Source: Ga0077555 sp041397775
Lineage (GTDB): Bacteria > Pseudomonadota > Alphaproteobacteria > Rhizobiales > Hyphomicrobiaceae
Assembly: GCA_041397775.1 (NCBI GenBank)
Contig: JAWKWB010000006.1
Location: 372,001-436,000 of the forward strand
Direction: 5' to 3'
Length of the DNA: 64,000 nt
The notes below the pieces were generated by a model. The model saw only the letters and a list, made by a program, of their open reading frames with translations. It searched no databases and was not told the DNA's origin. The position numbers and the translations under genes are program-made. Each line of letters begins with the position of its first letter. Within the stretch, counting starts at the first letter, position 1. This document shows positions 11,133-21,028 of this stretch, piece after piece.

Positions 11133-11738
11133 ATGCAAGCCAAGCCGCCGCTGCAGAAGTGCGATGCCGAGGAACGGGAGACACGCGAACGCAGACTGAA
11201 GGACTTCATCTCCTCGAGCCTGGCATCCATCGACGGCGGCCAGGGCGAAATTCTCCTCATCGCGCGTTCGCCCGAAACGATCGGCCCGCGCGTCCTGCTT
11301 GCCCTGTCCTCCGAGCTGGCGCAGCGCCGCATCACCGCGCGCATGATCTTCGTGGGCACGCCCGACGCCGGCAGCGATACCTGGCAGATGACGTTCGATC
11401 CGGGCTTCGCACACGAGATGCGCATCCTGCGCGATTGCCGCTACCTGGACGGGCACGAGCAGATCGTCGTCGGCAGCGGCAACGTCTGGTTCGGCGACAG
11501 CATGCGCCGCGAACCCGACAAGCGTGACGCCTTCTCCAGCTTCATCGCCGACAATGGTGCGGAAGGCACGGCATCCCGCATAACGTTCGAGCGAATCTGG
11601 CGCGCCGGCGAGACGATCTACAGGCACGCCAGCACCGCCGAAACGGCAGCCCCCGAGACAGCCGCCGTGCATCCGGAGGCCGTCGCCCAGGGGGGCCTCG
11701 AGACGCTCGCAGTCTGGCGCCCGCAGAACCGGCACTGA
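11133..11738 (+). CDS. Conserved-looking hypothetical protein (201 aa)
   Basis: The ATG at 11133 is preceded by GGGGAAACGAGC, a good ribosome site. The protein is soluble, with no signal peptide. It begins with a charged helix (EERETRERRLKDF) and then has an alternating alpha/beta core (GQGEILLIARSPETIGPRVLLALSSEL and ARMIFVGTP). That pattern recalls a phospholipase D-like or Rossmann-type fold, but no HKD or other active-site motif is visible. WFGDSMRREPDKRDAFSSF near residue 117 resembles regulatory sensor segments. It lies just behind the orphan membrane protein gene and before a strong terminator, so the two may form one unit. Function unknown. Confidence 0.7.
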   Translation: MQAKPPLQKCDAEERETRERRLKDFISSSLASIDGGQGEILLIARSPETIGPRVLLALSSELAQRRITARMIFVGTPDAGSDTWQMTFDPGFAHEMRILRDCRYLDGHEQIVVGSGNVWFGDSMRREPDKRDAFSSFIADNGAEGTASRITFERIWRAGETIYRHASTAETAAPETAAVHPEAVAQGGLETLAVWRPQNRH

Positions 11739-11789
11739 ACACGACGACCGACGATCCAGCGGACTCGCAAACGAGACCGCTTCGCCTCG

Positions 11790-11815
11790 AAGGCTGGCCT
11801 TGCGCCAGCCTTTTT
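11790..11815 (+). terminator. Intrinsic terminator
   Basis: Arms aaggctggc (11790-11798) and gccagcctt (11804-11812) enclose a 5-nt loop and run directly into a five-T tract (11811-11815). This is the best Rho-independent terminator in the window, and it closes the transcription unit of the two uncharacterised genes. Confidence 0.9.
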
Positions 11816-12024
11816 GCGTTTTGCCGTGCCGCGCTGCGGCGATGCGGCGATGCCGCTCAGCGGCGAGGCGGCTTGCAGGAAATTGCCGGAACTTGCCGCC
11901 GGTTGCTCCGTGCGGGACATGAATGTCTCGCAAGATGGAAATCTAATAGCGTCTGCCACGATGCCGTCACGCTCTGCTGGTGCCGTGACGAAACTTCAAT
12001 TCCGTTTTTCAATAGGGAGCCGTC

Positions 12025-15000
12025 ATGTCGTTCCTGCTCCGAATGCTCGCAGGCCTCGCCCTCGCCGCAGCCCCATTCCTGCCGATCCCCGACATTGCCC
12101 GGGCCCAGACAGCGACCACGCAAGGACAGGGGCCTTATGCCCATCCGATCGTCGCCAAGGATGCCGAGCGGCTCGATGCCCGTATCAAGCGCGAAGCCGC
12201 GCTCGATGTCGCCGGCGCAAGGCGCTCCGCGGAGACCTTGCGGCGCGCGGGCGCGGCCCTTCTCGACGCCAAGGGCGACGCGCGCGAGGCCGCCCGCTTC
12301 CTGATGCTGTCGCTGGCCACCGAGCCCGAAAGCGCCGATGGTTGGCAGCTTCTGTCCCGGGCTTTCCTCGCCATCGCGCCCGACCGGCAGAAGGGGGAAC
12401 AGTACGAGTTGCCGCCGCTCGTGTCGGGGGCCGCTTTCCGCGCCTACGAGCGCGCCACGAACCCGACCGCGAAGGCGGACGCCCTGACGACGCTCTCGAA
12501 TTCGCTCAAGCTGCGGTCCTTGTGGCGGCCCGCGCTCGAGGCCCTGAAGGTTGCCGTCGCGCTCGAGGCGACGCCCACGCGACGCGACGCCCTCGACAAG
12601 ATGCGCGCCGAGCACGGCTTCCGCATGGTCGACTACAAGGTGGATGCGGATTCCGCCGAGCCGCGCCTTTGCCTCAACTTCTCCGAGCGTCTCGCCGATG
12701 CACCGCAGGGCCTCGCCTCTTTCGTATCCGTCGACGGACGCGACCCGCAGAATGTCGTGGCAGACGGGCAGCAGATCTGTGTCGAGGGCCTGGCCCACGG
12801 CAAGCGCTATGAAGTCAAGGTGCGCGCCGGCCTGCCCTCGGTGGTGGGCGAATCGCTCCTGAAGACCGCGGAGCTCGCCGTCTACGTGCGGGACCGTTCA
12901 CCGGCCGTGCGGTTTTCTGGGCGCGCCTACGTGTTGCCGAGCCACGGCCAGCAGGGCATTCCCGTCGTGACCGTCAACGCCAAGACGGTGGCTGTCGAAA
13001 TCTTCCGGATCGGCGATCGCGGCCTTGCGACCGCTGCAAGCGGCGACAACTTCCTCCGGCAGCTCCAGCGCTACGAGATCGACAATCTGCGCGAGCGGCT
13101 CGGCCAGCACGTGTGGAAAGGCCAGCTCGATGTCGTCGACAAGCTCAACGAGGACGTGACGACCGCCATTCCGGTGAACGAGGCGCTGCCGACCTTGCAG
13201 CCGGGCGTCTACGTGCTCACCGCGAAGATCCCGCGTAAAGGCTCGGGCGAGGACGATCATGCCTTCAGTAGCGGGGCAAGCGCGGCCCAGTGGTTCATCA
13301 TCTCCGATCTCGGCCTCACGGCGATGAACGGCGCGGACGGCGTTCACGCCTTCGTGCGCACGCTGGGTAGCGCGACACCGGCCGCGAACGTGACGGTCCG
13401 GCTCGTCGCCCGCAACAACGAGGTCCTGGGCACGGCCAAGACGAATGCAGCGGGCTATGCCCGCTTCGCATCCGGGCTTGCGCGTGGCGAGGGCGCCATG
13501 GCGCCGGCGCTGCTGATCGCGGAGGGCACGAACGACTATGCCTTCCTCGACCTGACTACCGCCGCCTTCGACCTCAGCGACCGCGGCGTCAAGGGGCGCG
13601 AGACGCCGGGCCCGATCGACGCCTATCTCTTCGCCGAGCGCGGCGTCTACCGGCCCGGCGAGACGCTGCATCTGACCGCACTCGTGCGCGATCAGTCGGG
13701 CAAGGCGGCTTCGCTGCCGGCGACGCTGGTGCTGACGCGCCCCGATGGCGTGGAGCATCGCCGCCAGCTTCTGCCCGACCAGGGGCTCGGCGGGCGGGCG
13801 CTCTCCTATCCCTTGCCGTCGACCGCGATGACCGGCACGTGGCGGGCGCGGATCTATGCCGATCCGAAGGGTTCGCCGCTGTCGCAGACATCGTTCCTCG
13901 TCGAGGATTTCGTGCCCGAGCGCCTGGCGCTCAAGCTCGACCCCATCACGAAGACGTTGGTTCTCAACGAGAACGGCAAGGTCGCGGTCGACGGCCGCTA
14001 CCTCTATGGCCCGCCGGCCGCCGAACTGGACCTGGAAGGCGAGATCGTGGTGCGCCCGGCAACTGCATTGCCTGGATTCCCAGGCTACCAGTTCGGGCTT
14101 TCGGACGAGCGTGTCACGCCGGTGCGCCGTCCGTTGGAAGACCTGGGCAAAACGGACGCGAATGGCCGGGCCGAGGTCGCCTTCCAGCTACCGCCTGTGC
14201 AGCGCACGGCGCGGCCACTTGAGGCCGATATCCGCCTGCGCCTGCGCGAGCCGGGAGGGCGCGCCATCGAGCGCAGTCTCACGCTGCCCGTTTCGCTCGG
14301 CGAGCCGCGCATCGGCGCGCGCGCGTTGTTCAAGAACGGCGCCGTCGCAGAAGGAGAAACCGCAGAGCTCGACGTGATCCTGCTCGGCGCGGACGGGAAG
14401 CCCGTTCCAGCCAGCAGCTTCAAGTGGCAGCTCTCGCGGCTCGACCAGCGCTGGCTCTGGTATCAGCGCGACGGCCAGTGGAGCTTCGAGGCCGTGACGT
14501 CCGCGCGCAAGCTGCAGAACGGCACGAGCGAGGCGAAGGACGGCAAGCCGGCGCGCATCGCGCTCGATACGAGGTGGGGGCGGTATCGCCTCGACATCAC
14601 ATCGGATGCGGCGCCTGGTGCGCTGACGAGCGTCACCTTCCGGTCCGGCTGGTATCAGGCCGAAAACACGGAAAGCCCGGAACAGCTCGAGGTCGCGCTC
14701 GACAAGGCCAGCTACAAGGCCGGCGACACGGCCAAGCTGCGCATCGTCAGCCGCGAAGCCGGCAAGGCACTGATCGCGGTGCTGTCGAACGGCCTTCTGG
14801 CGAGCGAGCAGGTGGAGGTCCCGAAGGGCGGCACCGAGGTCGCCATTGCCGTGAAGCAGGATTGGCTGCCCGGCGCCTACGTGACGGCGACGCTCTATCG
14901 CGCGCTCGACGAGAAGTCCCGCCGCATGCCGAGCCGTGCCATCGGCGTTTCCTGGCTGTCGCTCGACACGTCGAGCAATACGCTCGCGGTGACGATGGAG

Positions 15001-17367
15001 ACCAAGGCACAAGTCCGGCCCGGACAGGGCATGGACGTGCCGCTCCAGATCACCGGCCTCGCGCCCGGCGAGGATGCCCGCGTCACGGTCGCCGCCGTCG
15101 ATGTCGGCGTTCTCAACCTGACGCGCTACCAGGCGCCCAAGCCCGAAGGCTGGTTCCTCGCCCAGCGGCGGCTGGGGACGGAGCTGCGCGACTTCTATGG
15201 CCGCCTCATCGACGGCATGCGGGCCGAGCGCGGCAAGCTCAGGTCCGGCGGCGACGACAGCGCGCCGGCCGGCCTCAAGGGCAATCCGCCCGTCGAGAAG
15301 CCGCTGGCGCTCTTCTCGGGCATCGTCACGGTCGGCACGGACGGCAAGGCACTCGTCAACTTCGAGCTGCCCGACTTCAATGGCACGGTGCGGCTGATGG
15401 CCGTCGCCTGGAGCGCCAGCAAGGTCGGCTCGGGGCAGGCCGACGTCATCGTGCGCGACCGCCTCGCCCTGACGGTAAGCGCGCCGCGCTTCCTGACGCT
15501 CGGCGACACGTCGCGGCTGGCCGTCGACGTGCACAACGTCGATGGCCCGGCTGCCAACTACGCCGTCACCATCGCGCGCACGGGCTCGCAGAACGGCGGT
15601 AATCCGCAGAGCATGGGCGGGCAGGATGTGGCGCTGAAGGCCAACGAGCGCCGGCAGGTTCCGGTGGCGTTGAAACCCACGGGGCTCGGCCGCCACGTCT
15701 ATTCGGTGCGCGTCACGGGACCGGAGGGCATCGAGGTCAAGCGCAACATCGCGCTCGAGGTGATGCCCCCCGCTGCCGACATCAAGCGCGCCACGATCGC
15801 CAAGCTGGCGGCACGTACCGGCCGGATCGAGATCTCCAAGGACATCCTGGCCGATCTCATCCCCGGCACGGCACGGCTGACCCTCAATGTCGGCCCGACT
15901 GCGGCACTCGATGTCGCTTCGCTGATCGGGCAGCTCGACCGCTATCCCTATGGATGCGCCGAGCAGACGACGAGCCGCGCTCTGCCGCTGCTCTACGTCA
16001 ACGAGATGGCGCAGCGCATCGGGCTGGCGAACGATACGCAGATCCGCGCCCGCATCACCGGCGCGATCGAGCGGGTGCTGGAGATGCAGGACGCATCGGG
16101 CGCCTTCGGCATCTGGGGGCCGAACAGCAGCGGCGATCTGTGGCTCACGGCCTACGTGACGGACTTCCTGACCCGCGCCAAGGAGCAGGGTTTCGAGGTG
16201 CGCGCGCGGCGCTTCACCCAGGCGCTGGACAAGCTCGCCAACGCGCTCAGCTATTCGCAGGACTTCGAGCGCGGCGGCGAAGCACGGGCGTACGCGCTGT
16301 ACGTGCTGGCACGCAACGGCCGGGCGCCGATCGGCGACCTGCGCTACGACGTGGACACGCGGCTTGCCCGCTTCGCCACGCCGCTGGCGCAGGCCCAGCT
16401 CGGCGCCGCGCTGTCGATGGTCGGCGAGAAGGATCGGGCGCAACGCGCGTTCGGCGCAGCACTCACTGCGCTCGAAGCGAGCGCTGCCAAGGGCGAGACG
16501 TTCACCAGCCGCAACGACTACGGCTCGCTGGTGCGCGATGGTGCGGCCCTGCTGACGCTCGCCTCGGAGACGGGGCTCATGCGCCAGCGGACCGCGGATC
16601 TGGCGACGGTTCTGGCCAAGGCCTACCAGACGCGCACCTATACTTCGACGCAGGAGCAGGCGTGGATGCTGCTGGCCGCACGCGCCCTGAGCGAAGCGGC
16701 GAAGGCGACGACGCTCTCCATCGACGGCAAGCGCCACACGGGCGAACTGATGCGCGTGCTGGCGGCGGCCGACCTGGAGCGCGGCCCCATGACCGTCGTC
16801 AACTCCGGCGATGCATCCGTCGATGCGGCGCTATCGGTCGTGGGTGCGGCGCTGACGCCCGAACCCGCCATCGAGAAGGGCTTCAGGATCGAGCGCAGCT
16901 ACTACAAGCTCGACGGCACGAAGGTCGACCTGGCGAGCGCGACGGGTGGCAGGTCGCGCCTCGCGCAGAACGAGCGGCTGGTCGCCGTGCTGACGATCAC
17001 GGGAGAGCACGAGGGTGGCCGCGTGCTGCTCGTCGACCGGCTGCCCGCCGGCCTGGAGATCGAGAACCCGCGCCTCGTCGACGGCGGCGATCTCAAGGGG
17101 CTCGACTGGTTGAAGCGCGACAAGCAGCCCGAGCACACGGAGTTCCGTGACGACCGGCTGGTGGCCGCGTTCAACTTCCAGGGCCAGACGAACCGCCGCG
17201 GCCAGAGCAGCGGCACACTGCCATCGGCCAGCGTCGCCTACATCGTGCGGGCCGTCACGCCGGGCAGCTACGTGCATCCCGCCGCCACGGTGGAAGACAT
17301 GTATCGCCCCGAGCGCTTCGCCCGCTCGGCGGCGGGCCGCCTGGACGTGACGCCGGCGGGGCGTTGA
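12025..17367 (+). CDS. Bacterial alpha-2-macroglobulin (YfhM type)
   Basis: This is a 1780-residue exported protease trap. A signal peptide (residues 1 to about 27, ending IARAQ) lacks a lipobox, so unlike E. coli YfhM it is probably soluble in the periplasm. The long N-terminal half consists of repeated beta-rich macroglobulin-like domains, including AYLFAERGVYRPGETLHL, a hallmark of the MG1/A2M_N region. The thioester motif CAEQ (Cys1311-Gln1314, codon at 15955) is intact, within PYGCAEQTTS. An alpha-helical thioester domain and a C-terminal receptor-like domain follow. Proteases that cut the bait region would be trapped covalently. Its partner pbpC lies 88 bp downstream, the classical pairing in which PBP1C is thought to repair peptidoglycan while the macroglobulin blocks the attacking protease. 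Confidence 0.93.
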   Translation: MSFLLRMLAGLALAAAPFLPIPDIARAQTATTQGQGPYAHPIVAKDAERLDARIKREAALDVAGARRSAETLRRAGAALLDAKGDAREAARFLMLSLATEPESADGWQLLSRAFLAIAPDRQKGEQYELPPLVSGAAFRAYERATNPTAKADALTTLSNSLKLRSLWRPALEALKVAVALEATPTRRDALDKMRAEHGFRMVDYKVDADSAEPRLCLNFSERLADAPQGLASFVSVDGRDPQNVVADGQQICVEGLAHGKRYEVKVRAGLPSVVGESLLKTAELAVYVRDRSPAVRFSGRAYVLPSHGQQGIPVVTVNAKTVAVEIFRIGDRGLATAASGDNFLRQLQRYEIDNLRERLGQHVWKGQLDVVDKLNEDVTTAIPVNEALPTLQPGVYVLTAKIPRKGSGEDDHAFSSGASAAQWFIISDLGLTAMNGADGVHAFVRTLGSATPAANVTVRLVARNNEVLGTAKTNAAGYARFASGLARGEGAMAPALLIAEGTNDYAFLDLTTAAFDLSDRGVKGRETPGPIDAYLFAERGVYRPGETLHLTALVRDQSGKAASLPATLVLTRPDGVEHRRQLLPDQGLGGRALSYPLPSTAMTGTWRARIYADPKGSPLSQTSFLVEDFVPERLALKLDPITKTLVLNENGKVAVDGRYLYGPPAAELDLEGEIVVRPATALPGFPGYQFGLSDERVTPVRRPLEDLGKTDANGRAEVAFQLPPVQRTARPLEADIRLRLREPGGRAIERSLTLPVSLGEPRIGARALFKNGAVAEGETAELDVILLGADGKPVPASSFKWQLSRLDQRWLWYQRDGQWSFEAVTSARKLQNGTSEAKDGKPARIALDTRWGRYRLDITSDAAPGALTSVTFRSGWYQAENTESPEQLEVALDKASYKAGDTAKLRIVSREAGKALIAVLSNGLLASEQVEVPKGGTEVAIAVKQDWLPGAYVTATLYRALDEKSRRMPSRAIGVSWLSLDTSSNTLAVTMETKAQVRPGQGMDVPLQITGLAPGEDARVTVAAVDVGVLNLTRYQAPKPEGWFLAQRRLGTELRDFYGRLIDGMRAERGKLRSGGDDSAPAGLKGNPPVEKPLALFSGIVTVGTDGKALVNFELPDFNGTVRLMAVAWSASKVGSGQADVIVRDRLALTVSAPRFLTLGDTSRLAVDVHNVDGPAANYAVTIARTGSQNGGNPQSMGGQDVALKANERRQVPVALKPTGLGRHVYSVRVTGPEGIEVKRNIALEVMPPAADIKRATIAKLAARTGRIEISKDILADLIPGTARLTLNVGPTAALDVASLIGQLDRYPYGCAEQTTSRALPLLYVNEMAQRIGLANDTQIRARITGAIERVLEMQDASGAFGIWGPNSSGDLWLTAYVTDFLTRAKEQGFEVRARRFTQALDKLANALSYSQDFERGGEARAYALYVLARNGRAPIGDLRYDVDTRLARFATPLAQAQLGAALSMVGEKDRAQRAFGAALTALEASAAKGETFTSRNDYGSLVRDGAALLTLASETGLMRQRTADLATVLAKAYQTRTYTSTQEQAWMLLAARALSEAAKATTLSIDGKRHTGELMRVLAAADLERGPMTVVNSGDASVDAALSVVGAALTPEPAIEKGFRIERSYYKLDGTKVDLASATGGRSRLAQNERLVAVLTITGEHEGGRVLLVDRLPAGLEIENPRLVDGGDLKGLDWLKRDKQPEHTEFRDDRLVAAFNFQGQTNRRGQSSGTLPSASVAYIVRAVTPGSYVHPAATVEDMYRPERFARSAAGRLDVTPAGR

Positions 17368-17390
17368 GCGCCGACGCGAGACCACGACAC

Positions 17391-17418
17391 GGGATCGCAC
17401 CCGAGCGGGTGCGATCCC
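17391..17418 (+). terminator. Intercistronic hairpin between macroglobulin and pbpC genes
   Basis: A perfect 12-bp stem (gggatcgcaccc at 17391-17402, its complement at 17407-17418) has a GAGC tetraloop. No T-run follows, so it is more likely an mRNA-processing or partial-attenuation element than a full terminator. It would set the ratio of the two gene products. Confidence 0.55.
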
Positions 17419-17455
17419 CATCACGAGCGAAGGTTCTGGCAACACGAGACGTTGA

Positions 17456-19609
17456 ATGCGTTTCTTCCTTCACGATCGACGCAGCGAAGCGACTGCTGCG
17501 GGCGCGCGGGCCCAGCGCGCTGGCTGGCGGCGCGCCAAGCGGCTGATGCTGGCATCGGCTTTCGCGCTCGCGGCCCTCGGCGGTGGCACCGCGTGGATGG
17601 TTTCGCGCGTCGCGGCACCGACGCTGGAGCGGACCCGGTCGGTTTCCGTCATGGTTCTCGATCGCGAGGACCGCCTGTTGCGTGCCTTCACGGCGGCGGA
17701 CGGACGCTGGCGGCTACCGGTCGCGCCGAACGCCGTCGATCCGCGTTATCTCGCGATGCTGGTGGCGTACGAGGACCGCCGCTTCCATGTCCACAGCGGT
17801 GTCGATCCCTGGTCCGTCGTGCGCGCGGCCGGCCTTTTCCTGCGCTACGGGCGCATCGTATCGGGCGCCTCGACGCTCACCATGCAGACGGCGCGCCTGC
17901 TCGAAGGGCATCACCCCAGGACCGCCTCCGGCAAGCTCCGCCAGATGGCGCAGGCCATCCAGCTCGAGCGGCACTGGAGCAAGAAAGAGATCCTCGCTGC
18001 CTATCTGTTGCTCGCCCCGTTCGGCGGCAACATCGAGGGCGCGCGCGCAGCCTCGCTCGCCTATTTCGGCAAGGAGCCGAAACGACTGTCGATCGCCGAA
18101 GCCGCGCTGCTGGTGGCGCTGCCGCAGTCACCGGAGGCGCGGCGACCCGACCGGCATTCGCAAGCCGCCAAGCGCGCCCGCTCCCGTGTGCTGGCCCGCG
18201 CGCGGGCGGCGGGCGTCATCTCGGCTGAGGAGCAGGCGTCCGCCTTGCGCGAGCCGATCCCATCAGTGCGCCGCGAATTCCCGAAACTCGCGCCACACCT
18301 GGCGGAAGCCGAAGTTGCGCGCGCGCCAGAGAAGCGCGTGCATCGTCTCACGCTCGACCGGCACCTGCAGGAACAGTTGGAGCGGCTGGCCCGGCAGCAT
18401 GCACTGGCCCTGGGATCGCGCCTATCGACCGCGCTCATCGCCGTCGACCACGAGACGGGGCGGGTGCTCGCGCAGGTCGCCTCGGCGGGCTACCTGGACG
18501 AGGGGCGGCAGGGTGCCGTCGACATGACGGACGCCGTGCGCTCGCCCGGTTCGACGCTGAAACCGCTGATCTATGGCTTGGGCTTCGAGAGCGGCCTCAT
18601 TCATCCCGAAACGCTGATCGAGGACCGTCCGGCGCGCTTCGGCCTCTATACGCCGAAGAATTTCGACGAGGATTTCCACGGTACGGTGACGATCCGCGAG
18701 GCGCTCGGCCAGTCGCTGAACATTCCCGCGGTGAAGGTGCTGGCACAGGTCGGCCCCGTCCGCATGCTCGGCCGGCTGCGCCGCATCGGCGTGACGCCGG
18801 AGCTGCCGGGGCAATCCGAACCAACGCTCGCCGTGGCGCTCGGCGGCCTCGGGCTGAAGATGACCGATCTGGCACGGCTCTACGTGGCGATGGCGCGTGG
18901 CGGCACGGCGATCCCGATCATGCATCGGCGCGACGGCCTGCCTGCGCGGGCCGTGCGCAAGGCCGGCCGGCGCCTGCTGTCGCCGGTGGCGTCCTGGTAC
19001 ATCGCCGACATCCTCAAGGACGCGCCACCACCCGCGAACGCCAAGGGTGGCGGCCTCGCCTACAAGACCGGGACCTCCTATGGCTACCGCGACGCCTGGG
19101 CTGCCGGGTTCGACGGCCGCACGACGATCGTGGTGTGGGTCGGCCGTCCCGACAACTCCTCGACGCCGGGCCTGACTGGGCGCAGCGCTGCCGCGCCGCT
19201 GCTGTTCGACGCCTTCGCGCAGTTGTCCGACCGGCCACGCCCGCTGGTCTCCGCACCCCGCGGCGTCATTCGTGCAAGCACGTCCGCTTTGCCGCCCCCG
19301 CTGCGGCGCTTCAGGGACCCGGGTGAGGATGGCAATGCACGCGGGCCGTTCCTGGAACCGCCCGTGGCCATCGCATTCCCGCCCGACCGCTCCGAATTGG
19401 AGACGACGGACGTGGACGAAGCGGAGGCCCTCGTGCTCAAGGCGGAAGGCGGCGCGCTGCCGCTGACCTGGCTCGTCGACGGGGCGCCGCTCACCACCGA
19501 TCCGGCCCGGCGGGACGTATCGTGGACGCCGAAAGGCCTGGGGTTCGCGACCATCTCGGTGATCGATGCGAGGGGTCGCAGCGATCGCGTGCAGGTGCGC
19601 CTCAAGTAG
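17456..19609 (+). CDS. pbpC: Penicillin-binding protein 1C
   Basis: This is a bifunctional class A peptidoglycan synthase, 717 residues. A membrane anchor lies at residues about 29-50. The glycosyltransferase (GT51) domain follows, with the catalytic block AYEDRRFHVHSGVD and the conserved SGASTLTMQTARLL. The transpeptidase domain has the active-site STLK (Ser366-Lys369, in RSPGSTLKP) and the KTGT box from Lys537. The C-terminal 120 residues form the BiPBP_C domain characteristic of PBP1C. The ATG at 17456 starts the cytoplasmic tail. It sits behind the macroglobulin gene on the same strand. Confidence 0.95.
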   Translation: MRFFLHDRRSEATAAGARAQRAGWRRAKRLMLASAFALAALGGGTAWMVSRVAAPTLERTRSVSVMVLDREDRLLRAFTAADGRWRLPVAPNAVDPRYLAMLVAYEDRRFHVHSGVDPWSVVRAAGLFLRYGRIVSGASTLTMQTARLLEGHHPRTASGKLRQMAQAIQLERHWSKKEILAAYLLLAPFGGNIEGARAASLAYFGKEPKRLSIAEAALLVALPQSPEARRPDRHSQAAKRARSRVLARARAAGVISAEEQASALREPIPSVRREFPKLAPHLAEAEVARAPEKRVHRLTLDRHLQEQLERLARQHALALGSRLSTALIAVDHETGRVLAQVASAGYLDEGRQGAVDMTDAVRSPGSTLKPLIYGLGFESGLIHPETLIEDRPARFGLYTPKNFDEDFHGTVTIREALGQSLNIPAVKVLAQVGPVRMLGRLRRIGVTPELPGQSEPTLAVALGGLGLKMTDLARLYVAMARGGTAIPIMHRRDGLPARAVRKAGRRLLSPVASWYIADILKDAPPPANAKGGGLAYKTGTSYGYRDAWAAGFDGRTTIVVWVGRPDNSSTPGLTGRSAAAPLLFDAFAQLSDRPRPLVSAPRGVIRASTSALPPPLRRFRDPGEDGNARGPFLEPPVAIAFPPDRSELETTDVDEAEALVLKAEGGALPLTWLVDGAPLTTDPARRDVSWTPKGLGFATISVIDARGRSDRVQVRLK

Positions 19610-19916
19610 TACCGCTATCGTCTGGCGGCGGCGCGAAGCGGACCCGCCCCGGTGCGAAGCCGGGATCCAGGGCGGCGCGCACCTGACGCAGCACCGTGAC
19701 GACGGAAAGTGCGGGACGTTCACGCCCATTCATGCCGATCAGCCAGCGGAACGGCAGCTCGGGCCCGGCGCGCCGCACGGTGATGCGAGGCCCGAGGCCC
19801 GAGACGACGATGGCGCCGTCCGGCGCGCGCGAAATACGCGCCAGCACGCGCCACGCCGACAGGCTGGCCCCGAGAAGGCGATGCAGTGCGGATAGTGGGT
19901 CATCCGCGTCGGACAT
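19602..19916 (-). CDS. Small hypothetical protein (104 aa)
   Basis: This is a short minus-strand gene whose last 8 bases overlap the end of pbpC. The product is predicted to be soluble, with no signal peptide. It has a helix-rich start (DPLSALHRLLGASLSAWRVLARI) and then beta-like segments (GAIVVSGLGPRITVRRAG). GAGG about 13 bases before the ATG could serve as a ribosome site. I recognise no family. Coding potential is moderate, and it could be co-transcribed behind the M48 protease gene, which ends 24 bp upstream on the same strand. Confidence 0.5.
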   Translation of the reverse strand: MSDADDPLSALHRLLGASLSAWRVLARISRAPDGAIVVSGLGPRITVRRAGPELPFRWLIGMNGRERPALSVVTVLRQVRAALDPGFAPGRVRFAPPPDDSGTT

Positions 19917-19940
19917 TGCGTGCGGACCTCGCGAGCGATC

Positions 19941-20825
19941 TCAGCGGCCGGGCGTTGCGGGCGGCACCTGTGGCGCGGCCGCGTCGCGCGTCGCCCGCTT
20001 CGCACGCGCGCGCTCGTACAGGCCTTCGACGTACTTCAAGTTGTCGCGGATCAGCTTCACGCGCGCATCGCTGGCTGGATGCGTCGACAGCCACTGCGGT
20101 GGCCCGCCCTTCGCCGCCTGGGACATCTTCTGCCACAGCGTGATGCCCGAGGCCGGGTTGTAGCCGGCACGGGCGGCCAGTTCCATGCCGATCAGATCGG
20201 CTTCCTTCTCGTCGTCGCGCGAGAACTTGAGCGTGAGCAGGCTGGCGCCGCCGGCGCCCAGGGCCTCGCCCGCCTGACCGAAGATGAGCGCCCCGATGAT
20301 GCGGCCGCCGACGTTGGTGATCGTCGTCTTGGCCGCCCGCTCGCGCGAGTGCTCACGCAGCGCGTGCGCGATCTCGTGTCCGACGATCATGGCGATCTCG
20401 TCGTCCGTGAGCTTCAATTTCTCGATGATTCCGGTGAAGACGGCGATCTTGCCGCCGGGCATGCAGAACGCATTGATATTGCCGGAGTTGATGAGAACGA
20501 TTTCCCACTTCCACGATTTGGCGCGGGGATGCCACTTGGGCACGAACGGCAACAGGTCGCGGGCGATGCGATGCAGCCGGATGTACTGGGGGTGATTGCG
20601 CGGCATCAGGGCATGGCGACTCGATGCCTGCCGCTTGAGGGCAAGATACTGCTGGGCCGCAGTCTTCTCGAGGCGCTCGGCCGGCACCAGCTTGCGGACG
20701 AAGGACGGATTGCCGACCCGGACGCCTTCCTCGGGCTCCCGGGCCGAAACCGGGGCCAGTGTGCCGCCGAGCGCCATGGCTGCAGCCACGCCCGAGATCG
20801 TGATCCGTCGATGATATCTGCGCAT
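19941..20825 (-). CDS. M48 family metalloprotease (periplasmic)
   Basis: This is a zinc endopeptidase of 294 residues with a signal peptide (MRRYHRRITISGVAAAMALGG..., cut near VSAREPE). The catalytic HEIAH motif lies within GHEIAHALREHSRER. The third zinc ligand is the Glu of KEADLIGMELAARAGYNP, the usual ExxxD arrangement of M48C (BepA/LoiP-like) proteases. These proteases handle quality control of outer-membrane or periplasmic proteins. GAGG sits nine bases before the ATG. It is divergent from the DUF1028 gene. Confidence 0.92.
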   Translation of the reverse strand: MRRYHRRITISGVAAAMALGGTLAPVSAREPEEGVRVGNPSFVRKLVPAERLEKTAAQQYLALKRQASSRHALMPRNHPQYIRLHRIARDLLPFVPKWHPRAKSWKWEIVLINSGNINAFCMPGGKIAVFTGIIEKLKLTDDEIAMIVGHEIAHALREHSRERAAKTTITNVGGRIIGALIFGQAGEALGAGGASLLTLKFSRDDEKEADLIGMELAARAGYNPASGITLWQKMSQAAKGGPPQWLSTHPASDARVKLIRDNLKYVEGLYERARAKRATRDAAAPQVPPATPGR

Positions 20826-21028
20826 TCCCTGGTGCCTCGATGGCTCTTGGAGCGAAATCTCGATCTCTCTTCATATAATCGTTCGCGGGCAAACCGCGAA
20901 GGGTGCTCGCTGGTCGTGACCATGCGGGGAGCGCGCACGCACGTCCGGCCGATGCCGTCTTGTTTTCGACGGGCAATCACAGCAGGCTGGGTGATGGCAA
21001 CTTTCCCCCGCAGGAGGCAAATCCGGAC

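Noticed and set aside
14188..16737. Long open frame (849 codons) antisense to the macroglobulin gene
   Set aside because: It arises from codon bias in GC-rich DNA. It has no ribosome site, and its composition (His/Arg/Gln-rich with no domain) is unlike real proteins, whereas the opposite strand encodes a clear family member.
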